A stretch of DNA of 7,827 nucleotides from Comamonadaceae bacterium (GCA_947458415.1 CANGZG010000112.1:1-7827); one strand, 5' to 3'. Shown: positions 1 to 6,612, counted from the stretch's first letter. Translations and numbers: made by a program. Notes: generated by a model from the sequence alone, not told the origin.

Positions 1-1142
1 AAACACAAGCCGGTGTGCTGAATTTGGTGTTCAAAATCGCTGACGACAACGGTTTGTTACTGCTTGACCTCAAAGACCTGCGCGCCATGCTGCAGCATGT
101 GGGCGAAAACGCCAAGGCATTCACCAGCGAGTACGGCAACATCAGTGCGGCCAGTGTCGGCGCCATTCAACGCGGCTTGCTGCAAATCGAATCACAAGGC
201 GGCGACCGGTTCTTTGGCGAGCCCATGCTCGACATCCACGATTTCATGCAAACCGATCCCCACGGGCTGGGCTTGGTGAACATCTTGGCCGCTGACAAGT
301 TGATGAACTCGCCTCGGCTTTACGCCAGCTTTTTGTTGTGGATGCTGTCTGAACTGTTTGAGCAATTGCCTGAAGTGGGCGACTTGGACAAACCCAAACT
401 GGTGTTCTTTTTTGATGAAGCGCATTTGCTGTTCAACGACGCGCCCAAAGCGTTGATTGAGCGCATCGAACTGGTGGTGCGACTGGTGCGCTCCAAGGGT
501 GTTGGCGTGTATTTCGTCACGCAAAACCCGCTGGACATTCCCGACAGCGTGCTCGGCCAATTGGGTAACCGCGTACAGCATGTGCTGCGCGCCTTCACCC
601 CGCGCGACCAAAAAGCTGTCACAGCGACCGCACAAACCATGCGACCCAAACCAGGCTTGGACATCGAAGCGGCCATCACCGAATTGGCTGTCGGCGAAGC
701 CTTGGTCAGCTTGCTCGACGCCAAAGGCCGGCCCAGCGAAACCGAACGTGTGTTCATCCTGCCGCCCGGCAGCCAATTGGGTCCGATCACCCCCGCACAA
801 CGCCAAGCCTTGATGGCGAATTCATTGGTGGCTGGCGTCTATGAAAAATCCATTGACCGCGAATCGGCCTACGAAAAAATCAAAGGACGCGCGCCTGCCA
901 TGGACGCGCAAGCGGTCAACCAAGCCAAGCAAACTGTGTCATCTTCCAACGCTGGCGAAAGCCAAGGCGTCATGGGCGAAGTGTCGGATTTGCTTTTTGG
1001 CTCGACCGGCCCGCGTGGCGGCAAACGCGACGGCGTGGCTCAACTCGTGATGCGCAGCGCAGTCAGAACCGTCGGCTCTGCCATCGGTCGAGAGATCGTG
1101 CGCGGCGTGTTGGGCGGTTTGCTGGGCGGACGCCGTCGTTGA
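1..1142 (+). CDS. HerA-like ATPase, DUF853 (YjgR-type) family, 5'-truncated by window
   Basis: This is the C-terminal part of a cytoplasmic P-loop ATPase of the DUF853 / HerA-FtsK superfamily (E. coli YjgR is the familiar member; its cellular role is not well defined). The reading frame is open to the left edge (first whole codon at base 3, reading TQAGVLNLVF), so the true start and the Walker A loop lie upstream; family proteins are about 500 residues and roughly 379 are seen here. The Walker B strand KLVFFFDEAHLLF, with the Asp-Glu pair encoded at 414-419, is clear. After it comes the family-typical segment GVGVYFVTQNPLDIPD and then GQLGNRVQHVLRAFTPRDQK. The protein ends in a Gly/Arg-rich tail (GGLLGGRRR). 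Its TGA stop (1140-1142) overlaps the TTG start of the next gene, suggesting translational coupling. Family assignment is firm; biological function is not known from sequence. Confidence 0.93.
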   Translation, partial: TQAGVLNLVFKIADDNGLLLLDLKDLRAMLQHVGENAKAFTSEYGNISAASVGAIQRGLLQIESQGGDRFFGEPMLDIHDFMQTDPHGLGLVNILAADKLMNSPRLYASFLLWMLSELFEQLPEVGDLDKPKLVFFFDEAHLLFNDAPKALIERIELVVRLVRSKGVGVYFVTQNPLDIPDSVLGQLGNRVQHVLRAFTPRDQKAVTATAQTMRPKPGLDIEAAITELAVGEALVSLLDAKGRPSETERVFILPPGSQLGPITPAQRQALMANSLVAGVYEKSIDRESAYEKIKGRAPAMDAQAVNQAKQTVSSSNAGESQGVMGEVSDLLFGSTGPRGGKRDGVAQLVMRSAVRTVGSAIGREIVRGVLGGLLGGRRR

Positions 1143-1543
1143 ATCGCTGGCTGGCCCCTGTCTTGTTGGCTGTCATACTGGCCTGTTTGCCAGCCGCACG
1201 GGCGCAAACCCCTTGGCCCGCCATGCAGGCACAGATGTACCCCTATGTCGAATCCATGCTGCAAACCCGCCCTGAACAAACCGTTCTGCTGGGCGAAGGC
1301 GAGCAGCAAACCGGTATTTTTTATGCCAGCGTGGCCGAGGCCTACACTGAGGAAATTCAAACAGCCTTGTTGGCCGATGCCGAAGAAAAGGACTGGCGTT
1401 TGCTGGCTGTGGTTCGCTTGGGCACCAGTTACATCATGACCATGAGCAAACAGGACCGGATGTTAGATTTGCGATTGACCAACACCGCCAACGGCGTGGA
1501 TGCGGTGTATTCGGTCATGATGAACCAGTCAAAGCGCAAATGA
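1139..1543 (+). CDS. small exported protein of unknown function
   Basis: A 134-residue protein that I do not recognise. The start chosen is TTG at 1139, which overlaps the preceding stop codon (TTGA). This start gives a complete Sec signal peptide: Asn-Arg at the N-terminus, a hydrophobic core (LAPVLLAVILACLP) and an Ala-x-Ala cleavage site, ARA|Q, near residue 23. The next in-frame ATG (about base 1223) would remove that signal, so the TTG is preferred. A lipoprotein reading (ILAC) is possible but its box is poor. The mature part, about 111 residues, is acidic to neutral, has no cysteine and no transmembrane segment, and shows mixed helix/strand character (for example EEIQTALLADAEEKDW, then a strand-like LAVVRLG). 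Overlap with the ATPase gene implies co-expression, although one product is cytoplasmic and the other periplasmic. Coding status is well supported; function is unknown. Confidence 0.78.
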   Translation: MNRWLAPVLLAVILACLPAARAQTPWPAMQAQMYPYVESMLQTRPEQTVLLGEGEQQTGIFYASVAEAYTEEIQTALLADAEEKDWRLLAVVRLGTSYIMTMSKQDRMLDLRLTNTANGVDAVYSVMMNQSKRK

Positions 1544-1595
1544 AGCTGCCTCAACCCTTGGCCGTTGCGGCAACACGTTTTTCAATCATTCAATC

Positions 1596-1618
1596 TATTT
1601 GATGTTAATCATCAAATA
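1596..1618. promoter_or_regulatory. 9-bp inverted repeat with FNR-box-like core upstream of cytochrome b561
   Basis: Bases 1596-1604 (TATTTGATG) and 1610-1618 (CATCAAATA) are perfect inverted repeats separated by 5 nt, in an AT-rich gap. Bases 1599-1612 read TTGAT-GTTA-ATCAT, a 9 of 10 match to the FNR/ANR/CRP-family consensus TTGAT-N4-ATCAA. The core is centred at about 1605.5, some 54 nt before the cytochrome b561 ATG. A weak -10-like TTCAAT at 1634-1639 would put the core near -41, the usual class II activator position. No T-run follows, so a terminator is unlikely. That this is a protein-binding operator is an inference, and an unrelated dimeric regulator could equally use the longer palindrome. 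Confidence 0.5.
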
Positions 1619-1659
1619 AAGGCAATGAATTTGTTCAATTCCAACCTAAACTGATCTTT

Positions 1660-2238
1660 ATGAACACTGATGAAACCTTTCAATCCAGCGATTCACACGC
1701 CCAAAGTTACACCCGAACGGCTGTGGCGATGCATTGGTTGCTCGGCATGGCTTTGGTCGGCATGTTTGCTGTCGGTTACTACATGGAGGATTTGCCCCTC
1801 TCGCCGGCGAAGCTGCAACTGTTCAATTGGCACAAATGGGCAGGCATTTGCTTGCTGACACTGTCGGTGTTGCGTTTGTTGTGGCGCATCACCCACCGCC
1901 CACCACCCTTGCCCGCAGACATCCAAAACGACATGCCCGCTTGGCAGCACCATGCCCACTACCTGACGCAGTACAGCATGTATGGCTTGTTTTTCTTGGT
2001 GCCGTTGGTTGGCTGGGCGTACAGCTCTGCGGCGGGTTTTCCGGTGGTTGTGTTTGGCGTGTTGCCACTGCCCGATTTTGTGCCCGCGAACGAGGCCTTG
2101 GCAGAACTGCTCAAAGCCTGGCATGAAGGCACTGCCATGGCGTTGGCCATTTTGATTTTGTTGCACGTGGCCGCCGCCATCAAACACCAATGGGTGGACA
2201 AGCACGCGTTACTGCAACGCATGTGGCCCCGCCGCTGA
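1660..2238 (+). CDS. cytochrome b561 family membrane protein
   Basis: A 192-residue four-helix inner-membrane di-heme b-type cytochrome of the bacterial CybB/YceJ family, which moves electrons between the quinone pool and partners at the periplasmic face. Hydrophobic segments lie at about residues 22-41, 58-76, 103-123 and 156-173. The four expected axial histidines are present: H25 (AMHWLLG), H58 (NWHKWAG), H155 (AWHEGTA) and H169 (LLHVAAA). H155 and H169 are 14 residues apart, as in E. coli CybB (H137/H151). The typical HRPPPLP loop follows helix 2. ATG 1660 has no good Shine-Dalgarno sequence, but the N-terminal SYTRTAVAMHW is where family members begin. It is the first gene of a likely three-gene operon with two yceI genes (25 nt to the next ATG), matching the yceJ-yceI pairing in E. 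coli. The palindrome at 1596-1618 may control it. Confidence 0.95.
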   Translation: MNTDETFQSSDSHAQSYTRTAVAMHWLLGMALVGMFAVGYYMEDLPLSPAKLQLFNWHKWAGICLLTLSVLRLLWRITHRPPPLPADIQNDMPAWQHHAHYLTQYSMYGLFFLVPLVGWAYSSAAGFPVVVFGVLPLPDFVPANEALAELLKAWHEGTAMALAILILLHVAAAIKHQWVDKHALLQRMWPRR

Positions 2239-2263
2239 GCTGCTTACTTTTTTGGGACGCCCG

Positions 2264-2839
2264 ATGTTGATCAACCACCGTTTCCTGCTCGCCACCTTGA
2301 TGGCATGCGCCTTGTGGAGCCACTCCACAGCCTATGCCCAACAAAAATTACAAGCGGCACAAAGCGAAATTGTCTTTGTCAGCAAGCAAATGGGCGTGCC
2401 GGTGGAAGGCCGCTTCAAATCCTTTGACGCGCAAATCAGTTTTGACCCCGCTAAGCCGGCCAATGCCAAGATCAATTTCAGCGTTGACATGACCAGCGCC
2501 ACACTCGGTCTCAAGGAAACCGACGCGGAATTACAAAAGCCCGACTGGTTCAGCACCGCCAAATTCGCCAAGGCAGGGTTTCAGTCGACCACCCTCAAAC
2601 AGACCGCCGCTGGCAAGTACGAAGTCAGCGGCAAACTCTCCATCAAAGGCCTGAGCCAGGACATCGCGGTCCCAGTCAGCCTGACCCAAACCGGCGGGCT
2701 CACCACCGCCGTGGGTTCATTCGCACTTAAGCGTTTGGGCTTCAAGATCGGTGACAACGAATGGTCAGACACATCCATGGTGGCTGACGAAGTACAAGTG
2801 AAATTCAAATTTGTACTCACAGGCGTTGCCAAGCTTTAA
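2264..2839 (+). CDS. YceI family periplasmic protein (first copy)
   Basis: A 191-residue secreted protein of the YceI family, an eight-stranded lipocalin-like barrel known in some members to bind polyisoprenoid or quinone-like chains. The open frame extends to a TTG at 2252, but ATG 2264 is chosen because a GGGA Shine-Dalgarno (2254-2257) sits 6 nt before it and the signal peptide then starts cleanly (MLINHRFLLATLMACALW, cleavage AYA|QQ near residue 25). Family features include VSKQMGVPVEGRF near the N-terminus, LQKPDWFSTAKFAKAGF in the middle and GKLSIKGLSQDIAVPV. Unlike the next gene it lacks the DPxH motif at the first strand (QSEIVFVS instead). It lies between cytochrome b561 (25 nt upstream) and the second yceI (29 nt downstream), so all three are probably co-transcribed. 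Family is secure; the ligand is unknown. Confidence 0.93.
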   Translation: MLINHRFLLATLMACALWSHSTAYAQQKLQAAQSEIVFVSKQMGVPVEGRFKSFDAQISFDPAKPANAKINFSVDMTSATLGLKETDAELQKPDWFSTAKFAKAGFQSTTLKQTAAGKYEVSGKLSIKGLSQDIAVPVSLTQTGGLTTAVGSFALKRLGFKIGDNEWSDTSMVADEVQVKFKFVLTGVAKL

Positions 2840-2868
2840 CCTTCACCTCAACCTCAGGAGTTTCTTCC

Positions 2869-3441
2869 ATGCGTCATTTGTCACTTGCCTGCGCCGTCAC
2901 GGCCAGCGTGTTCGCCTCTGTGTCTGCCCAAGCAGCCACTTATAACATCGACCCCACCCACACCTTTGTCACTTTCGAAGTCACCCACTTCGGCACGTCC
3001 ACCAACCGTGGCCGTTTTGACAAAAAAGAAGGCGTGGTTCAATTCGACCGCGCCGCCAAAACAGGCAAAGTGAACCTGACCATCCAAGCCGATTCCATCA
3101 ACACCGGCACAGAAGCGTTCAATGCCCACCTGAAAAAGCCCGACTTCTTCGACGCGGCCAAATTCCCCACCATGACCTTCAATTCCGACAAATTCAGCTT
3201 CAGCGGCGACAAAGTGTCCGAAGTGACTGGCCAGTTGACCATGCTCGGCAAGACCATGCCCGTGGTCTTGAAAGCGACCAACTTCAACTGCTATGACCAC
3301 CCGATGCTCAAGCGTGAAGTGTGTGGCGGTGACTTTGAAACCACCATCCTGCGCAGCCAATGGGGCATGAACTGGGGCATCGATTTCGGCATCCCTGACA
3401 AAGTCAAACTGTTGATCCAAGTCGAGGGCGTGAAGCAGTAA
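2869..3441 (+). CDS. YceI family periplasmic protein (second copy)
   Basis: A 190-residue secreted YceI-family lipocalin-like protein, likely binding an isoprenoid or related lipid in the periplasm. AGGAG at 2856-2860 lies 8 nt before ATG 2869, a strong ribosome site. The signal peptide runs to about residue 22 (cleavage AQA|AT). The mature protein opens with the canonical YNIDPTHTFVTFEVTHFG (H31, H40), then KKPDFFDAAKFPTMTF (89-104) and GQLTMLGKTMPV (121-132). Two cysteines, C141 and C152, bracket the YDHPMLKREV loop and could form a disulfide in the periplasm. The C-terminal WGMNWGIDFGIPDKVKLLIQVEG is typical of the family. It is the last gene of the b561-yceI-yceI unit. It is clearly diverged from the first copy, with only the barrel pattern and scattered motifs shared, so this is an old duplication or separate acquisition. 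Confidence 0.95.
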   Translation: MRHLSLACAVTASVFASVSAQAATYNIDPTHTFVTFEVTHFGTSTNRGRFDKKEGVVQFDRAAKTGKVNLTIQADSINTGTEAFNAHLKKPDFFDAAKFPTMTFNSDKFSFSGDKVSEVTGQLTMLGKTMPVVLKATNFNCYDHPMLKREVCGGDFETTILRSQWGMNWGIDFGIPDKVKLLIQVEGVKQ

Positions 3442-3456
3442 TACATTGTTAAGAAA

Positions 3457-3484
3457 CGACCGCCGGATATGAATTCGGCGGTTG
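3457..3484 (+). terminator. 12-bp hairpin after the b561-yceI-yceI operon
   Basis: Bases 3457-3468 pair with 3473-3484 around a 4-nt ATGA loop: 12 consecutive pairs, two of them G-U, with a GC-rich middle (ACCGCCG/CGGCGGT). It begins 15 nt after the second yceI stop. No run of T follows, so it is not a textbook Rho-independent terminator. It may be a weak terminator, a 3'-end stabiliser of the operon mRNA, or part of the leader of the next gene. Confidence 0.5.
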
Positions 3485-3628
3485 CAATACGTTATTTCCC
3501 TTACATAGCAATTGATTAATAAATCCCCATAAATCAAAGGGTTTACGATGATTGTGGTCTTTCGCTTGTCCGCTGAAGATGTTGATGCTTTCTGAGCATT
3601 CACAAGCGCAACAATCCAAGGAGAACGA

Positions 3629-4756
3629 ATGAAACCCATCGCCGACCAGACGACCCCTGCCGTCGCTGACACCGTAGCAGCCAAACCCCAATCCCTTGCT
3701 CGTCGTGGCTTTTTGGCCAGCGCCGCTGCAGGTGTGGCAGCCGCTACCGCCACAGTTGCCAGCGCGAACGACAAGTTCATGCAAAACCGTGACTGGACCG
3801 GTAACCACCCTGTGACCTACCCAGAGCCTGCTTTTGAAGTGCTGGACAAGCGCTTCACAGGCCGCCAAGGCAATGCCACCTTGCAACGCATTTGGCACGG
3901 TCAAGGCCATGACGCTGCCTTGTGGTGTGAAGGTCCGGTGTGGATGGGCGACTGGGGCAATTTGCTGTGGAGTGACATCCCAAACAACCGTGTGTTGCGT
4001 TGGAACGAAGAAAACGGCGCTGTCAGCACATTTCAATCTGATTCAGGCTATTCCAATGGCCACAGCCGTGACATCCAAGGCCGCTTGATCGCCATGGAAC
4101 ATGACACACGTCGCGTGCGTCGCCGCAACTACGACGGCACATGGACGACTTTGTGTGACAGCTTCGGCGGCAAAAAACTCAATGCGCCTAACGATGCAGC
4201 CACCACACCTGACGGCTCCATCTACTTCACCGACCCAGGCTACGGCATCATGGGCCCCTACGAAGGCCACAAGGCTGAGTTTGAACTGCCCACACGCGTT
4301 TACCGCATTGCGCCAGACGGCAAGGTCACCGTGGCTGCTGAAGGCCCGATGCGTCGTCCTAACGGCATTTGCTTCTCACCTGACTTCAAGAAGTGTTACG
4401 TGGTTGACACCGGCGCGACCGACGGCCCAGGCAATCCCGCCAACATCATTGTGTTTGATGTGAAAGACCAAAAACTCAGCAACCCCAAAATCTTCGCTGA
4501 CTTTGCCCCTGGTTTCACCGACGGTGTGCGTTGCGACACCGACGGCAACGTATGGTGCGGCTGGGGCTGGGGCGGCATGGAAACCAACGGCGTGCGTGTC
4601 CATCACCCGGATGGCACCTTGCTGGCTTTCCTGCACACCCCAGAGGTGATTGCCAATTTGACATTCGGTGGCACCAAACGCAACCGTTTGTTCATGTGCG
4701 GCTCTACCTCCATTTACGCCCTGTACGTGAATGCACAAGGTCACGCACTCAGCTGA
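3629..4756 (+). CDS. Tat-exported SMP-30/gluconolactonase/LRE-family protein
   Basis: A 375-residue six-bladed beta-propeller of the SMP-30/gluconolactonase family, metal-dependent hydrolases that typically open sugar or other lactones. AAGGAG at 3618-3623 is 5 nt before ATG 3629. The N-terminus carries a twin-arginine signal: a long n-region, then ARRGFLASAAAG (R25-R26), an Ala-rich core and cleavage near ASA|ND (residue 46), so it is exported folded, probably with its metal already bound. Metal and active-site residues match the family: E101 in WCEGPVW, N188 in NAPNDAA, N245 in RRPNGICFS, and D298 in FTDGVR. The family strand YFTDPGYG is at 199-206. It is followed by a strong terminator, so its transcript ends there. 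No lactone substrate can be named from sequence; a nearby pair of dioxygenases hints at catabolism of an oxidised small molecule, but that is inference. Confidence 0.92.
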   Translation: MKPIADQTTPAVADTVAAKPQSLARRGFLASAAAGVAAATATVASANDKFMQNRDWTGNHPVTYPEPAFEVLDKRFTGRQGNATLQRIWHGQGHDAALWCEGPVWMGDWGNLLWSDIPNNRVLRWNEENGAVSTFQSDSGYSNGHSRDIQGRLIAMEHDTRRVRRRNYDGTWTTLCDSFGGKKLNAPNDAATTPDGSIYFTDPGYGIMGPYEGHKAEFELPTRVYRIAPDGKVTVAAEGPMRRPNGICFSPDFKKCYVVDTGATDGPGNPANIIVFDVKDQKLSNPKIFADFAPGFTDGVRCDTDGNVWCGWGWGGMETNGVRVHHPDGTLLAFLHTPEVIANLTFGGTKRNRLFMCGSTSIYALYVNAQGHALS

Positions 4757-4776
4757 TCTTCAGCCAGACTGACATC

Positions 4777-4813
4777 AAACCCCGCTGTGCGTCATGCATG
4801 GCGGGGTTTTTTT
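4777..4813 (+). terminator. Rho-independent terminator after the SMP-30-like gene
   Basis: AAACCCCGC (4777-4785) pairs with GCGGGGTTT (4801-4809), and inner bases 4786-4790 pair with 4796-4800 (two G-U), leaving a 5-nt loop. Seven T residues at 4807-4813 complete a classic intrinsic terminator, 20 nt after the stop codon at 4756. Confidence 0.93.
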
Positions 4814-4865
4814 GTGTTGCACTGTCATCCCGTTAAAGTATTTCAATTTCATTGATGCACAAACC

Positions 4866-5672
4866 ATGCAAGACACCATCCTGCGTCCAGACGAAATTGC
4901 GAGTTACCACCGAAACGGTTTCGTCATTCCCTCTTTTCGCTTGCCTGCCGACATGGTGGGCCAACTGCAAACCACCTTGCAACAATTGATCGACGCCAAC
5001 CCTGGCGTGCGTCCCGAAAAATTGGTGAGCGCACATATTGAAGGCAAGAACGGTGACGGTGTGGTCGGCAACCGCGATTTTTTGGATTTGGCCATGTACC
5101 CGCCGCTGGTGAACATGGTCTCCCAAGTGATTGGCGACGACGTGGCCTTGTGGGGTTGCCAAGTGTTTTGCAAACCGCCAGAGGAAGGCTATGAAACGCC
5201 CTGGCACCAAGACGGTCAGTATTGGCCGATCAGACCCTTGGCGACTTGCACGGTCTGGGTGGCACTGGAGCCCAGTTTGGTCAGCAACGGTTGCTTGCGG
5301 GTCATCCCCGGTTCGCACACGGACAAGGTACTGCATCCGCATTTGCACGAAGACAAAGTGGAACTGGTGCTGAACCAAGCCGTGGATGAGGACTGTTTTG
5401 ACCCCAATGAAGCGGTTGACCTTGAATTGCAACCCGGTCAAATGTCATTGCACGATGTCTACATGATCCACGGCGCCAAAGCCAACACCTCGAACATCCG
5501 ACGCACCGGCGTGGCCATCCGCTACATGCCCACCAGTTCGCACTTTGACCGCAACCTGCATCCCGCCAAAGGCACCAGCGGTCTGAACCTGAATTTCGCC
5601 ACCCGCCCACTGTGGTTGCTCAAAGGCCGGGATGTCTGCGGGCTGAATGATTTTCAAATCGGCCACCGCTGA
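4866..5672 (+). CDS. PhyH-family Fe(II)/2-oxoglutarate dioxygenase
   Basis: A 268-residue non-heme iron oxygenase of the phytanoyl-CoA dioxygenase (PhyH) family, which couples 2-oxoglutarate decarboxylation to hydroxylation of an organic substrate. ATG 4866 is chosen; the earlier in-frame ATG at 4794 lies in the loop of the terminator. No clear Shine-Dalgarno is seen. The iron triad is H114-x-D116 (PWHQDGQYWPI) and H202 (MIHGAKANTS). R213, 11 residues after H202 as in human PhyH, should hold the 2-oxoglutarate carboxylate. Other family marks are the N-terminal YHRNGFVI (14-21), NGCLRVIPGSH (141-151) and LQPGQMSLHD (188-197). A possible promoter, TTGTGT (4812-4817) with a 16-nt spacer and TAAAGT (4834-4839), is weak. 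The substrate is unknown; bacterial members act on many small molecules, and the name phytanoyl-CoA should not be taken literally. Confidence 0.92.
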   Translation: MQDTILRPDEIASYHRNGFVIPSFRLPADMVGQLQTTLQQLIDANPGVRPEKLVSAHIEGKNGDGVVGNRDFLDLAMYPPLVNMVSQVIGDDVALWGCQVFCKPPEEGYETPWHQDGQYWPIRPLATCTVWVALEPSLVSNGCLRVIPGSHTDKVLHPHLHEDKVELVLNQAVDEDCFDPNEAVDLELQPGQMSLHDVYMIHGAKANTSNIRRTGVAIRYMPTSSHFDRNLHPAKGTSGLNLNFATRPLWLLKGRDVCGLNDFQIGHR

Positions 5673-5689
5673 AACAATGGGTCAATCTC

Positions 5690-5707
5690 AAGGCTTTTGA
5701 TAGCCTT
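5690..5707. terminator. small inverted repeat between convergent PhyH genes
   Basis: AAGGCT (5690-5695) and AGCCTT (5702-5707) form a 6-bp stem with a 6-nt loop in the 41-nt gap between two convergent genes, with three T on the plus strand at 5706-5708. Its position suits a bidirectional terminator, but the stem is short and the T-run weak. Confidence 0.3.
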
Positions 5708-5713
5708 TGCGTA

Positions 5714-6553
5714 TCACGCGCCCAGCCGTTTTTTCAACTCCGGCGGGTTCGCAAACGTTTTGCGAAAGTGGTTGCCGTCTGCTTGCGCGTGCTTGATGCC
5801 AGCGGCTTTCACCGCGTCATCACTGACTTTGTGCAAGCGCGTGTACTGCGGATGGTGGTGTTCCATGTAAGGGTTGTTGCGCGCCGCGTTGTAGCAAAAC
5901 AAAACTGTCCAACGCCGGTGGTCCGAGCGGTTTTGGTCTGATCGGTGCATGACATTCGCATGAAAAAACAAACCGTCTCCCGGATCAAGCTCGGCATAAA
6001 CCAATTCCAGCGACTTGAGCATTTCATCGACCCGACGCGGATCCGCCCCCACTTGCTCACCCGGTAACACGCCGTGGTCGACACGCCCCGCCAAATGCGA
6101 ACCTCGCAGCACTTGCAGGCAACCGTTTTCACGCGTGGTTTGATCCAGCGCCACCATGACACTGGCCATGAAGGGAAACACGCAGCCGTTGTGGTACCAG
6201 TAGCCGTAGTCTTGGTGCCACTCCCAAGCACCGCCCACCTTGGGCTCTTTCGCGGTCAATTTGGAGTGGTAGTGGTAGACCTCACCACCGAGCATGTCTT
6301 CCATGGTGTCGACCACTCGGTGCGTGCGTGCGGCCAAACCGTACACGCTGTCGCCGGGGTGGTTCCATGTCGCCATGCGCGTGGCTTTGCCGCTGGCGTC
6401 GTGCCGGTCGTACAAGCTTTCACGCAACTGGGGATCGGTCTCTATCGCGGCCCGCAACAATCCTGTTTCTTCGGCGTCAAACAAAGAGCGAATCACGACA
6501 AACCCGTCACGCTCGTAATCAAGCCGTTGCTGTGCAGTGAATAAGCTGGGCAT
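5714..6553 (-). CDS. PhyH-family Fe(II)/2-oxoglutarate dioxygenase (second, divergent)
   Basis: A 279-residue oxygenase of the PhyH family. AAGGAG (complement of 6560-6565) lies 6 nt before the ATG at 6553, an excellent ribosome site. The iron triad is H113-x-D115 (WEWHQDYGYWY) and H203 (VMHRSDQNRSD). R214, 11 residues later, is the expected 2-oxoglutarate ligand. Also seen are YERDGFVVIRSLF (13-25) at the N-terminus, NGCLQVLRGSH (143-153) and LDPGDGLFFHANVMH (189-203). The stretch HYHSKLTAKEPK before the iron motif recalls the substrate-pocket strand of EctD-like members, but the protein lacks enough else to call it ectoine hydroxylase. It is 59 nt downstream of the AEC permease on the same strand with no obvious terminator between, so it is probably the last gene of an lpdA-permease-oxygenase transcript. 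It converges on the other PhyH gene and is only distantly similar to it. Substrate unknown. Confidence 0.93.
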   Translation of the reverse strand: MPSLFTAQQRLDYERDGFVVIRSLFDAEETGLLRAAIETDPQLRESLYDRHDASGKATRMATWNHPGDSVYGLAARTHRVVDTMEDMLGGEVYHYHSKLTAKEPKVGGAWEWHQDYGYWYHNGCVFPFMASVMVALDQTTRENGCLQVLRGSHLAGRVDHGVLPGEQVGADPRRVDEMLKSLELVYAELDPGDGLFFHANVMHRSDQNRSDHRRWTVLFCYNAARNNPYMEHHHPQYTRLHKVSDDAVKAAGIKHAQADGNHFRKTFANPPELKKRLGA

Positions 6554-6612
6554 GGCGAACTCCTTGTGTTGCTGTCAAGCTCGGGCGCGAAGCGGTTCGC
6601 CCGTCTGGGGCA

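Noticed and set aside
192..806. 204-codon open frame on the minus strand opposite the DUF853 ATPase
   Set aside because: Shadow of a conserved gene; the forward protein has the Walker B and family motifs and the reverse frame has none.
2252..2263. TTG at 2252 as the start of the first yceI
   Set aside because: ATG 2264 has a GGGA ribosome site at the right distance and gives a cleaner signal peptide.
3469..3519. Short ATG-started frame of 16 codons within the hairpin after yceI
   Set aside because: No ribosome site, and its start lies in the loop of the hairpin.
2881..3780. 299-codon open frame on the minus strand opposite the second yceI and the start of the SMP-30-like gene
   Set aside because: It is antisense to two well-supported genes and spans their intergenic gap. 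It has low-complexity His/Val/Gly-rich composition typical of a mirrored high-GC frame and matches no family.
4794..4865. Upstream in-frame ATG (4794) as the start of the first PhyH gene
   Set aside because: It sits in the loop of the intrinsic terminator and adds 24 non-family residues; ATG 4866 begins right where PhyH homology begins.
6074..6544. 156-codon open frame on the plus strand opposite the second PhyH gene
   Set aside because: Antisense shadow; the minus-strand gene has the full iron-binding motif and a good ribosome site.
6573..6578. Perfect TTGACA (-35 consensus) on the minus strand ahead of the second PhyH gene
   Set aside because: The -10 position 17 nt on falls over the start codon and reads CCATGC, so no usable promoter is formed.
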